A stretch of DNA of 64,000 nt from Rugalucina vietnamica. Lineage: Eukaryota > Mollusca > Bivalvia > Lucinida > Lucinidae. Under the pieces are notes generated by a model that ran no database searches, was not told the DNA's origin, and saw only the letters and a program-made list of their open reading frames with translations. Below are positions 30,801-38,304 of the stretch, one piece after another (position 1 is the first letter of the stretch; every line of letters starts with the position of its first letter). The position numbers and the translations under genes were made by a program. Location of the stretch: positions 46,090,188-46,154,187 of the forward strand of contig OZ024872.1 of assembly GCA_964017185.1 (NCBI GenBank). Direction: 5' to 3'.

Positions 30801-33800
30801 CAATAAACATTTCTGCAAAAACAAAATTCAAATGTCTGCAATTCTAGCGGAAAAATAGCCAATTTCCACTTTTCGCATTATAAGTCTATGGAAACTTTAG
30901 GTTGCCATAGCAACCAGAGTTCTTATCCGCCTGGAATAAAAAACACAAATTATGTAGAGGCCACTGTCAGGAACATGTATACAAAGTACAGGCTTAATCC
31001 CCTTGACAGTTTCTGAGAAGAAGATTTTTGAATGTTTTTCGAAATTTTGCCCTATATGGGGCCCCTGCAACCAATCAAAATAAAAGATTAGGACAAAAGA
31101 CACATGAAACGTAGAGGACTACTCAATAAACATTTCTGCAAAAACAAAATTCAAATATCTGCAACAAGACAACAAAAACTTGCAATTTTCACTTTTTTCC
31201 ATTATAAGTCTATGGGAAGCATAAGTTGCCATAGCAACCAGAGTCCTTATCCTATCAAAACAAAAAACACAATTATTCTTTCCCCTTACCTGTAGATAGT
31301 GTATGTGTAATATGAGAACAATCGGCCCAGCGGTTTCAGAGAAGAAGATCTTTGAAATTGTGAACGACGGACGGACGGACGCCGGAGCATGGGTATACTA
31401 TAAGCTCACCTATGAGCCTTCGGCTCAGGTGAGCTAAAAAGTTGCGATTTCGATCTCCGGCCGGTATATTCATGTTATTTTGATGACTTGTGTTTATCCT
31501 GACATAATTAAAGTAAACCGCCTGTTAAATCATTGCTATTGTACATAATTAAATACCTTTGATCAAATGTCATTAAACTTATTTATTCATTCAATGATCC
31601 ACATAGTCACTAGAAGTGTGGTAATTTTATTCTTTGTCGGAAAGGACAGTGCTCAAGGCGCGAATTTTTAATGACGCCCTTGATTTTTAAATGATTATTT
31701 CGCTTCCATTCTTCTGTTCAAAGATCGAATAATCATGGATGATGTGAAAAGCAACACAAGTGACAAAGGTCATCATAAATTTTAATGTAATCAAGAATAT
31801 ACTTGTGTTGATTATAAGCCATCTAAACAAATACGTGACATCTGCAAGTTTCATTCTTGAAAATACTTATTATTTTTTTGATTTATTGTTTTATATTTAT
31901 TCAAAAATTATAAACATGCATTTGTCTTTTAAATTCCTCCGAGAAACTCCGAGAAAAAGAGTTTTATCGATAAATCCAGGTAATTACCTTTCTCGGAGAA
32001 ACACCGCGAAATTTCACCGAGAAACACTGCGAAATTTTGTGCAGAAGATTTCGTCTACCTGGCTTATTTCGCGGTGTTTCTCCGAGAAATAAAAATTTCG
32101 CGTTTGCCATGGTTGCGGAGAAACGCGGAATATGTTGTTATTTTTTTACCGGGAGTGTATATTATAATGTTATTAATCAAGTTATTTCGTATTGGACCAG
32201 TTACAGGTCCGAGGTTAGCTGTATTGGACCTCGGCCTTTGGCCTCGGTCCTTCGGCCTCGGTCCAATACAGCTAACCTCGGACCTGTAACTGGTCCAATA
32301 CGAAATAACATGATTAATGAGATTTTTATTAATTAACTGTCAAAAGTCCATATTGACCCATATCATCCGCTAGCACCTCAAGCATACCTTCGCCATTCTT
32401 AGCGCCCATGTCTGACATTCTTTTCAAAGATGCTGACATGATTTTTGCTTGTTTGTTCACTATTTCACTCGATCAGCTGTTTTTGTTTCAACACATTCAA
32501 CGCGGCGCGTGACCTTGCACGTGAATTTTGACCAATAAGGTGTAGGGATTTCCATATAGATAACAGGTCAATCCATATAGATACGAGGTCAAGGTCAGCT
32601 GTATTAGGTCGAGGTGAAATCCAGTATAGACTATACGAAAAAAGAAACATCACCAGTATGACATAGACCAAATTCTCTGTATAAGTACTATATACTAATA
32701 AGTTAATTAATAATTACCTGTAAAAAGCATGCGTTGGTTTGTTTGTCTAACCCATGTGTTGTCTAACTGTCATTGACCGTTAGCTAATGTGCAGATTTGA
32801 ATGGTCAATATAAAATGAATATTAATGATGGGTGGTTTGACGGAGAACTCAATTCCCTGACATTTTATTTCAAATTTACCTGACCTTGAAAATTTTTCAA
32901 TTATCCCTGAGTTTTGGCAACCTTGATGCTGCATGAGCACAGACAATTGAAGATTATTTTTCAATACTGCACATAAGAAGAATCATTGTGGTAAAAAATA
33001 AAACAGCAGCCTACCTGATGCAGGTCTAGGATCATCAGGACTGAGTCTGTATGGTGGCTGGAACAGGAGAAACAAAACATAACTACATACATGTTACATG
33101 TTGTTAAATGCAAAGAGGCTTGTATTCTTGTATTGAGAAAATACATCAAGTTCAAATGTCTGTTAAAAGAAAAACTAGTAAAAGGCAGATTCTAAAATGA
33201 AAACCATATATGCCATAATAGCAAATGACTCAAAATTTAATTTAGCAGCAACCTTTTGAGAGTTACTGATGCCAAAACCTGCTTTTAACAGTACATAAGT
33301 TTCAAAACATGTCCACTTACACATAGTATAATCCCACAAATTTCTTTCAAGCCTCTAGCCATATACATGTACTTCATTGCCTTAAATAAACAGCCTACTT
33401 TGTGTTTGTCCTGGTTAGAAACCCTCAAACACAGATTTTCATGTTACTTAGCTTATATTACTATTTGAGCCGCCGCATGGCAAAACCAACAATCTGCATA
33501 AGCGAAAACAAAAGCACAGATCAGCTTCGCAGTAACTGCGAAGCTTATCAGAGCCTTTGTTTTCGCTACACGGATAGTACAATTCCTCCTCTTTTAAAAT
33601 CCGAAATTTCAAGCTTCTAGCCTGATTCTGTGACTGTACAAACTGGTTTTTGTCGGACCTGGTCAGGAACCCAAAATGTTGGTTTTCTCATGCACAGGCT
33701 CATTTATACATACATCATCTTGTGCTGACTGTGGTCTTCTTTTGTTGAAGAAATCTACCGAGTCATAGATTCCTAATTCTCGCAGTCTCTCATTTATATC

Positions 33801-36800
33801 CATCAAACTTCCTGAAAATAAATGCATCTTGTTTGACTAACAGCCCATTGACACATTTATTCATTCCAGGTGTTGCAGTTGTCCTTGTACCGGAAACATG
33901 CGGGTTTCGTGTTTTACACCCCACTCAACAGCTATTAGCTAGTAAAGGTCATATGGATTTTGGAGGCAAGAACTATGTTTATGCATCATCTGAATGACTG
34001 GAATACAGAAATACTAAACAATGCACAGCTTGTATCTTAAAAAGATAATGTCCATACTGAACTATAAGTATTGTATATTGGATGAGCATGACACCATCTT
34101 AACATGATATGTCTGAAGAATTAAAGATGCATCTATAGAAGTACAATGTGGTAGAGAATCAGACTGGTGTCAGAAGGGAAGGGCCTGTCCAGTCCCAGTG
34201 AAGTAACCAGTATGTTTGCTCAATCATGACATGAATGAAGCAGGGTTTACCCCCTTAGGCGGTTAAGAGCGCTGTTTTTTAATCACTCAATCATTTTACC
34301 GCTGTGTCTGGTGTGGGTTCGAGCCCCGCTCTGGCCACAATGTGAGACAAGCCAAGTTCTGCTTGCGGGTGTGCCAGGTGGTTTTTCTTGGGGTTCTCCA
34401 GTTTTCCCCCCACCTATTGATTGGCCCGTCTCTTATGAGCTGAAATAATCTTGAAATGGACGTAAAACTGAATTAAAAAAGAAGCAGCATGGTGGACTAG
34501 GATGTCAGAAAAGCATTAACTCAAACAGACAAAACATGCATCTCATATGAGCCTGATAGCAAGAAAACTGGTCTTCAGGGTTTCTGACCATGTCCAACAC
34601 ATACCAGGTTGTACAGCCATAGAAGCTTTAAAGATTTAAGAAGATGAGGTATTGTACAAACCATGTAGTGAAAATAAAGGCACTGATCAGCTGCACAGCT
34701 GATCTGCGTATCAGCTGCACAGCTGATCTGCGTCTTTGTTTTTGCATAGAAAAAATCCATTTTTCTCATTACTTGGCTTATATATTTATCTTATCTCTTT
34801 ATACTAACCTGCATCACTTTCTGTGACTGACTCATCTATCCTTCTAGTACCATCTTTGTCTTTCCTGGTCACAAAAACAATAGAAGTATCATAAGTTAAT
34901 AGAAGTATCATAAGAGCCGCATCGTGAGAAAACCGGATTTTTGCCTATGCGAAAACAAAGGCGCAGATCAGCTTCGCGGTAACCGCGAAGCTGATCAGCG
35001 CCTTTGTTTTCGCTACACGGATAGTACAATTTCTCTTCTTCTTAAATCCGAAATTTTAAGCTTCTAGCCTGCTTCTGAGACTGTACAGCCCGGTTTGTGT
35101 CGGACCTGGTCAGAAATCCCGAAGACCGGTTTTCTCGCGCCGCGGCACATAAACAATAAGTATCATAAGTTAAACTTTTTCTGCATCATACTTTTAAACA
35201 GCTCATTTCTAAAACATTGTATGCAAGATTCCTGATTTCAGCTTAAAACATGGAACAGTTCAATGTCACTATTACTGGCTTGACTGATTACACTCACTGT
35301 TGGCACAAAGTTGGTATTGTTTCCAATATTCTTGTTAATAGTATCTTTATTGTAATGGTTTCATTCACAACACACATGTAGTGTGTTTCTGTGAACCAAA
35401 GATAGTATTACGATAAAGTAGAATGAAAATTTCATAAAATAGCAAAAGGAAAGGCATCCAAATTATGACTGATACACTTCTTACCTCAAAACTTTTCTTT
35501 TCACCATCCGTATTCTCTCAGACTCCGTCTCTGACACATCATCCCTGTGTGACAACTGTGACTGATTAGCCTCGCTGTCATACAGGCTGAAATGGCCATT
35601 CTGTTGGGTCGGTAACCTCACATCTTGATGTACTGGTTCCCTGGACACCGCTCGTCTTACGGGATCTACTTCAGGTTCCACTCCTCGGTTTTCTTTTCCG
35701 ATGCGAATTCCTGAATACTGAAAACATGAGCATTATATTTAGTCATTTCGTTTAGTACCTGTCATTGAATAATGTACATGTACTTTAATCTGACCCCGTT
35801 TCCTTCTCTTTTATGTTAAGCTCAAAATGATTAGAAATTATTAGATAAATGCAGTATGAAATAAAAATGATCTTCCAAACAGCCAAATATAAAGATGTCT
35901 TATATGTCAACCACCACTGATGATCAGTTTTCAACTGTGTAATCAAAACAGGTCAAATTCTCTTCTAATACATGTACTCCAATAATTTTCTTGTTGTGTA
36001 CTGTTTGCCTCTTCTTAGGAGTTCTCGTTTGGGCTACAGTTGTAAACAGACTAGAAAATCTCTCAACCATGCTATAATGAATGGTTAAGAGTTTCGATTG
36101 TATTACCTGTTGTCTATAAAGTGTGTCTTCAGTTTGTCTCTCTACCGGAGATTCTTCTAGTGGAGTTCTTGTTCTAGGTGCTGCGCTTCCAGGACCAGAT
36201 CCTCCTGCAAATAAAGCATGAGCTACTTCAAGACAACCCCTTAAAACCCCATTACGAAAACATGTCCATGTAATAAACGGATAATTTTTTAGCTTTAAAA
36301 ATTGAAAATTTTCAGCTGAATGTTTTTGATATTTTTGCTCAAAACATAGATTGTCGGTACACGTTAGAACCGCCTCGGCGAGGCGGTTCTAACGAAGGCG
36401 GTTCTAACGAGTACCCACAATCTATGTTTTGGTGCAAAACTAAGAAAAATAGATATACCCCTGCAAACCCAAGGTAGGGTTCCAGGGGGTATGCTTTTTA
36501 TGGGCATGTTTTCCTCATGCCATGGAATCTAATGGACCATGGTTTCCAGCTAGGTAGATACAAACCACACTTTACAACCACAGAATATGACTCAAGGCTT
36601 CAAAATTCCAAGTAGTTGATCTGTATCTTTGTTATTTACCTATGAGCCGCGACATGAGAAAACGGGTCTTCAGGATTTCCGACCAGGTCCGACACATACA
36701 GGCCTTTGCAACCACAGAAGAAAGCTAAAGTCTTGAAATTATGGGTATAAGTAGAGGAGGAATTGTACTACGGTGAGGCCAAAACAAAGGCGCTAATCAG

Positions 36801-38035
36801 CTTCTTGCATAGGCAAAAAACTGGTTTTCTCATGGCAAGGCTCATATGAAAAGTAAGCTTTCTCATTAATTTACAACTGTTGATTTATGTCTTAACTTTG
36901 CACCCCAGTTGGGTCATAAATAAATTTTAGTCAATCTCAAAGTCAAATTATACATACTCAAAAGTAATAATAATGTTATTCACAGCCAGTAACCATAATA
37001 ATACATCCACAATTTCCGTATTATTTTACACAATATACCTGTGACAGAATGTGAGGTATCTGGTAGATGTGATGATAGACTAGTATTCTGTGAACTTTGT
37101 TTGCTGCGCTCGTGACGAATAAGACGACCGAGATCTGAAAATGTTACAAAAATACTTGAATACAGCAGACTACAAAATTATTGACAAATTAATTCATTTT
37201 CATGGAAATCAGACACATTCTGATAAACTTTTATTTATAAATTTAATAAAACATTCCAACATTTGAGCCGCCACATGGAAAAACCAACAATCTTCATAGG
37301 CGAAAACAAAGGCGGAGATCCGCTTTGCGGAGATCCGCTTTGCGGAGATCCGCTTTGCGGTAACCGCGAAGCTGATCAGCACCTTTGTTTTCACTACTCG
37401 GATAGTAGAATTCCTCTTCTACTTAAATCCGAAATTTCAAGCTTCTACCTCTTTTCTGTGCTTGTACAGCCCTGTTTGTGTCGGACCTGTTCGGAAACCA
37501 CATTGTTGGTTTTCCCACGAAGCAGCTCATTTATAGATTTAAGAATAATTTAATGCCTTATAGAATAAGAAAATATTCTCAGGATCTACGATAGCACACA
37601 TTTTAATTGTCCTTTCAGAAAAGAAAATAAATTACTGTATTGGAATGGGACAAATCTTTCTTAAAACACAATAATGCAATCTCTCCATACTTATAAATGA
37701 GCTGGGACATGAGAATACTGGTCTTCAGGGTTTCCGACCAGGTCTGACATAAACCATCACAAAAATCACAGAAGATGGATAGAAGTTTGAAATCTCGTCA
37801 TTAAAAAAAGAAGATTGTACTACATGTAACTACAAAAAAAAACAACTTTAGGCACTGATCAGCTGTGCAGCTACTGCAGCATGGTTTTCGTATGCGGCAG
37901 CTCAAATACAAATACAAACCTTTCTTGAATTCCTCTAGTTTAGTATCAGGCACCGAGGAATAACCCAGCTTGGACAACTCTTCTCTTATCTCATCATCTG
38001 TGAAATCTAAACTGTCATCCATTATGTACACCTTG
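18834..38035 (-). CDS. HYLS1: Hydrolethalus syndrome protein 1 homologue (HYLS1), 9 coding exons
   Basis: HYLS1 is a conserved centriolar protein needed for cilium assembly. Exons in transcript order are 38035-37920 (ATG at 38022), 37134-37039, 36204-36107, 35717-35485, 34864-34809, 33811-33714, 33057-33015, 19808-19627 and 18968-18834 (TGA). Every junction has AG/GT and the phases join, giving 347 residues (human about 299). Landmarks: N-terminal LDFTDDEIREELSKLGY, basic MVKRKVLRRK followed by IDESVTESD, the HYLS-1 box DPVARYQEFRKSWDQQ, APGEKNHKNLRWNVREQM, and the C-terminal VFVPNKYTVPSDKKRNALRW. A 5' UTR exon is suggested by a GTAAG donor (exon edge 38141) and an acceptor just before 38035. 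Intron 7 is 13.2 kb and filled with nested elements. MITE-A copies end 10-30 nt from several splice sites. The gene is convergent with ADAT3. Confidence 0.93.
18987..19232 (-). mobile_element. MITE-A copy 13 (CCAACAAT subtype)
   Basis: TGAGCCTGTGTGTAAGAAAA to GCGGCGGCGGCTCA. It lies 18 bp upstream (in HYLS1 sense) of the last exon's start at 18968, so branch-point and upstream intron signals must be MITE-derived or squeezed into that gap. Confidence 0.87.
20035..20110 (-). repeat. Dispersed repeat D, left half of a split copy
   Basis: CAATTGACTCCTCCGCCAGC onward is the reverse complement of 11040-11118. The copy stops at 20110 next to the TIR of the 12 kb element. The other half is at 32712-32844. 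Confidence 0.75.
20864..22275 (+). mobile_element. Tandem-repeat/hairpin element TRH-2
   Basis: The left end is CTATAGCCCCGCTTCTG. Then come about 7.5 copies of a ~151-bp unit (20905-22160), a simple ACGGAACC/ACGGAATG repeat (22165-22230), and a terminal hairpin (22241-22275: TATAGCCCCACTTT / AAAGCGGGGCTATA) that matches the left end. The architecture matches bivalve 'pearl' and Helentron-associated INE elements; placement in those groups is inference. Confidence 0.78.
20905..22160 (+). repeat. ~151-bp tandem repeat, about 7.5 units
   Basis: Unit landmarks are AGGCAACAATCCCAAGCTAG, AAATTTGGTCAGATTCTGTC, TTCTCGAGATATTGAGCGGA and AAGGGCCGTAACTCCGTCAA. Units start near 20993, 21151, 21304, 21456, 21606, 21757, 21909 and 22060. 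The first is partial (about 84 bp). Apparent short ORFs here are repeat frames, not genes. Confidence 0.92.
22303..22568. mobile_element. MITE-B copy 4, intact centre
   Basis: ATTACGAAAACATGCCCATG on the left, ACCGCCTCACCGAGGCGGTT at the centre, GATATACCCCTGCATACCCC, and GAAATGTTTTCCTGATG on the right. It follows directly after TRH-2. Confidence 0.88.
22569..23290. other. Unannotated part of the 12 kb element
   Basis: No ORF with family resemblance. Contains repeated ACATGTACATGTA-type short repeats near 23080. Confidence 0.4.
24595..26910 (+). CDS. LINE-d ORF1 protein with PHD-type zinc finger
   Basis: A 771-residue ORF starting with ATG. An N-terminal region of about 250 residues has no recognised motif. 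A PHD-like zinc finger spans roughly residues 260-308 (CPICEEGAMLDTIQCEECTM, WFHYKCVG, FICVNCN; pattern C2-C2-HC-C2). A charged linker follows, then a predicted coiled coil near 421-447 (LERQIKEKDKTINLLKRLN) and a Gln/Asn-rich tract near 505-630 with QQQQV and MQPHQGY. ORF1 proteins of some CR1-like elements carry such fingers and bind nucleic acid or chromatin; binding here is inference. The ORF overlaps ORF2, which lies in the -1 frame. Confidence 0.88.
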   Translation: MSDKEKAIVPKVPASAEVSTLRRSRRPSSSNLKNIGSNNSQQNKGYHLDKVKAMEKKAEACLREQISYEMKPGKNFVAEFSTTAYEVAKQFVKEFLETDKAVQSEFCVKTETSTEQSGAEVEIRYKLFQKRKDGEPGCYSKLTINFYNTSSRMLANGSRVDLVMDRIFKELLIEVKRLYSNIVVMDRNIINAISMSLEDQTNDNPVIKPQMNDSLQRCAQNQNEQPSLTDVEFNSSDKKRDPSESQQSYQTMEAEDYAECPICEEGAMLDTIQCEECTMWFHYKCVGLSKERARNIPDSNPFICVNCNDQKLYEDLPIKPNISVQSQLSPNTNKRSIREKDNEKLEDREITVIDDQRTPNITKHNSSNENIEQFKGQGTIKNQEPDVRQLNAGKNNKKNSNSTNQSKRKTNSEGCDIESKTLIIQLERQIKEKDKTINLLKRLNETMGNDNTNTDTQTQANNGDQSQPCANCQSGQKSMDKVDQNAPVLQPADNFGIENRIRLLEMNTMQNLAIMTNNNIQIQTQMQMLSNQMVAQSQNFMFLQQQQVLASNSMNNPYRYIQQPVINGFSQGFNWAQPQLFVRPMYQPMQPHQGYYTQVIQGHVYRPAAYSAPYSATQTQQTSQSRQETGTAIEKQTTEHEQSQINPNVQKHENDIIKLTPETKERQAIESPQTQSKNRHRHTVSSVDGSPIKSINSNVDSCEKVRQNHINSSDPIIDLNKANINSEEHSKGEKLNDETLVTKDNFLRVPGLKHFPPDREDPLLENLAERQ
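26889..30386 (+). CDS. LINE-d ORF2: endonuclease/reverse transcriptase
   Basis: The frame is open from 26787 to 30386. It has no in-frame ATG until about 27249, which is after the first endonuclease motif, so expression probably needs a frameshift or reinitiation. The start given is the candidate slip site. Endonuclease motifs are KLSSINIEGIKSNISFL, CVQEHWL, KGGVAIIWP, LVGDMNGT, QIDYIL and SAHTVIS (in place of the usual SDH). RT motifs are NYRGITVTSIIGKLFEK, IDTRKAFDVV, QQGVRQGNILSPHLY and VADD in place of F/YADD. A C-terminal zinc knuckle CPLCCLEDEDITHVLTRC is present. Length is about 1,165 residues from the slip site. Related to LINE-b; clade not assigned. Confidence 0.88.
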   Translation, partial: KFGGKTIKLSSINIEGIKSNISFLIELTRVQQLICVQEHWLNDFEKSVFNSLIPNYDSYVRCWDCNEQVTNFKAKRGKGGVAIIWPKCWSHLVKRLEEGNERIIGIELKTKDEPLYIINCYMPTNDGKSKSDYQKHIDILHSLIDKYSLRGTVILVGDMNGTLLSNRKNPHDVILKDFVNEHGLSWRQEDMGTESTFVSHTGNGNSQIDYILSTTKDILNSVKVEEKHHLNQSAHTVISSTLSVSMETLHSDKHKKSQPKTVTKLMWDKVDTESYQSYLTKEFETLHGDQCWDSEEQLKIISDSLNLAARKAVPGRTVKLQGPRFRASNEVKALLKDCKSTHATWKANGSPGPNSVYYVERKTAKKNLRRQIRRENFNCKERFYNNLMENPDSKAFHRLIRMNQNDRSNSSTCFLVNGESIMDLSKQRQTLKSYYEDLAVPKDDINFDDKYLEECESYTELIYQLKHMKDNDITELFTDSEIESCIKQLNSGKSADEFGLCAEHLKAAGGVLIPVLKNIFNDTLRSGKIPEYFKGGVLTPVPKSGKDNRLLDNYRGITVTSIIGKLFEKLISLRLLEKVNSNQSDLQFGFTKNLSPIMSALICSEAINEAKLEGKPLYLVTIDTRKAFDVVNHVILKKTLFDEGVAPDLWSVVDDLYSDMSSKIKWHGQLSEKFSIQQGVRQGNILSPHLYKMYVNPLLEELKRSAIGAHIGTIYVGTLAVADDFLFLSNCPDELQVMLNLSGSFSGERRYNIHPTKTTLVSRISTRLSRGEDINRQWFIGESIIGQKTETEHLGIIRSEKDENKLNINKRISLARRTLYALIKTGVHGCNGINPKTSFKIYQVYVLPRLLYGLEVLSLNKKQLDELEKFHLETLKNIQSLPTRTANSVTYLLLGALPLKAEMDRKQLGLLHSIVTSENLTLQEVSKRQIPMKNQGSIFKHIMETMERYELPSVEEVQSLNKEQWKQKVKKAVKNYWTQLLQNEAETKSTLEWCAISSLQVGLTHPVWDTVDPNRLDVMRGIVKARMLTGTYILQTHRQKFSIDGVTDATCPLCCLEDEDITHVLTRCPALIEIRNSHLAKIKGCIQDSKGPHAWSDLVSDSNTLVQLILDCQKFFPVQPNKDKTLLKSVESYSRLYCYKVHLKRLFLYNNIKGTSGNDKAADPT
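31438..32126. other. Right subterminal part of the 12 kb TIR element
   Basis: No ORF. 31938-32100 holds inverted CTCGGAGAAACACCG-type motifs mirroring 20165-20340. Confidence 0.5.
32171..32319. repeat. Foldback element with ~65-bp arms
   Basis: The left arm from TATTAATCAAGTTATTTCG through GTATTGGACC mirrors the right arm ending CGAAATAACATGATTAATG. The loop is made of repeated CCTCGG / GGCCTTTGGCC / TTCGGCCTCGG. Just outside the right TIR of the 12 kb element. Confidence 0.9.
32320..32711. other. Unannotated sequence between foldback and repeat D
   Basis: Contains further GGTCAAGGTCAGCTGTATTA and AGGTCGAGGTG motifs (32590-32620) resembling the foldback loop. No gene signal. Confidence 0.4.
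32712..32844 (-). repeat. Dispersed repeat D, right half of a split copy
   Basis: ATTACCTGTAAAAAGCATG to GGGTGGTTTGACGGA is the reverse complement of 10913-11050. Confidence 0.75.
33466..33702 (+). mobile_element. MITE-A copy 14 (CCAACAAT subtype)
   Basis: TGAGCCGCCGCATGGCAAAA to CATGCACAGGCTCA. Its end is only about 10 bp from the splice donor of the HYLS1 exon 33811-33714. Confidence 0.92.
34252..34480 (+). mobile_element. SINE-2 copy
   Basis: tRNA-like head AGGCGGTTAAGAGCGCTG with box B GGGTTCGAGCCCCGCT, then GCTTGCGGGTGTGCCAGGTG, CCACCTATTGATTGGCCCG and an AT-rich 3' end with AATTAAAAAAG. It has no tRNA acceptor end, so it is not a tRNA gene. Confidence 0.82.
34548..34780 (-). mobile_element. 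MITE-A copy 15 (CCGG-like, core duplicated)
   Basis: TGAGCCTGATAGCAAGAAAA. The core carries a tandem duplication of CAGCTGCACAGCTGATCTGC. It ends about 28 bp from the HYLS1 exon 34864-34809. Confidence 0.8.
34913..35149 (+). mobile_element. MITE-A copy 16, intact core (CCGG subtype)
   Basis: GAGCCGCATCGTGAGAAAAC to TCTCGCGCCGCGGC. Starts about 48 bp from the HYLS1 exon 34864-34809 on its upstream (5') side. Confidence 0.9.
35150..35484. other. HYLS1 intron remainder
   Basis: No repeat or gene recognised. Confidence 0.4.
36250..36520. mobile_element. MITE-B copy 5, duplicated palindrome arm
   Basis: ATTACGAAAACATGTCCATG to GGGCATGTTTTCCTCATG. The centre CGCCTCGGCGAGGCGGTTCT is followed by an extra AACGAAGGCGGTTCTAACGA. 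It lies in a HYLS1 intron. Confidence 0.88.
36545..36632 (-). mobile_element. MITE-A fragment
   Basis: GATACAAACCACACTTTACA, ACCACAGAATATGACTCAAG and GCTTCAAAATTCCAAGTAGT resemble the asymmetric half of MITE-A with large deletions. Confidence 0.5.
36643..36844 (-). mobile_element. MITE-A copy 17 (CCGG subtype, core deleted)
   Basis: TGAGCCGCGACATGAGAAAA to CATGGCAAGGCTCA. Confidence 0.82.
37264..37529 (+). mobile_element. MITE-A copy 18 with triplicated core segment
   Basis: TGAGCCGCCACATGGAAAAA to CACGAAGCAGCTCA. The left core arm is present three times in tandem (unit GCGGAGATCCGCTTT, 37313-37360), making the copy about 30 bp longer than usual. Confidence 0.9.
37698..37904 (-). mobile_element. 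MITE-A copy 19 (CCGG-like)
   Basis: TGAGCTGGGACATGAGAATA to GTATGCGGCAGCTCA. It ends about 15 bp from the donor of the first HYLS1 coding exon (edge 37920). Confidence 0.82.
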
Positions 38036-38141
38036 CTGAAAAAAAATCAACAGAAATTGGATTCATTGCTACCACCATACTTATAATATGAAATAAAGGC
38101 ACACTGCCTTATCTGCAAACACACACATGGTAAAACTTACG
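38036..38141 (-). other. Putative intron in the HYLS1 5' UTR
   Basis: On the - strand a donor CTAGC|GTAAGT (exon edge 38141) and an acceptor TTTTTTTTCAG|CAAGG (exon edge 38035) define a 105-bp candidate intron just before the ATG. Evidence is splice consensus only. Confidence 0.5.
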
Positions 38142-38304
38142 CTAGAAACTTTTGTTAATAAACTTTATATAATCGTTTCCGTCAACTGTGTCCAGCTGTC
38201 CAGTGGGAGAATACCAGACTGTATCAAAATGGGCTACAAGTCTCATGTAGAGGTAGGTGGGTAGGTAGATAGGTTGGTAGGTAGCACAAATACAGCCATG
38301 ACCT

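Larger units (their letters stand above)
23291..31437 (+). mobile_element. Tandem-repeat/hairpin element TRH-3, split by a LINE
   Basis: The left end GCTCACCTGAG (23291) matches one arm of the terminal hairpin at 31403-31435 (AGCTCACCTATGAGCC / GGCTCAGGTGAGCT). Inside are two ~105-bp units (23362-23570) and ~320-bp units at about 24000-24296, 30486-30803, 30804-31123 and 31124-31290 (landmarks CATTATAAGTCTATGGAAAC and AACCAATCAAAATAAAGGAT), then a GGACGGACGG simple repeat (31365-31382). The LINE 24297-30482 interrupts a unit. Confidence 0.75.
20113..32154. mobile_element. ~12 kb TIR DNA element with later insertions
   Basis: The ends 20113-20140 and 32127-32154 form a 28-bp terminal inverted repeat with two mismatches (starting TCCCGGTAAAAAA and ending CATATTCC). 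Subterminal clusters of TTTCTCGGAGAAACACCG in both orientations occur at 20165-20340 and 31938-32100. No transposase ORF is visible. About 6.2 kb is a later LINE, and much of the rest is TRH-2, TRH-3 and MITE-B, so the original element was much shorter. It sits inside HYLS1 intron 7. Confidence 0.72.

Noticed and set aside
37801-37919. Extension of HYLS1 exon 1 ORF beyond 37920
   Set aside because: The extension is intron plus MITE-A; the next exon at 37134 joins in phase.
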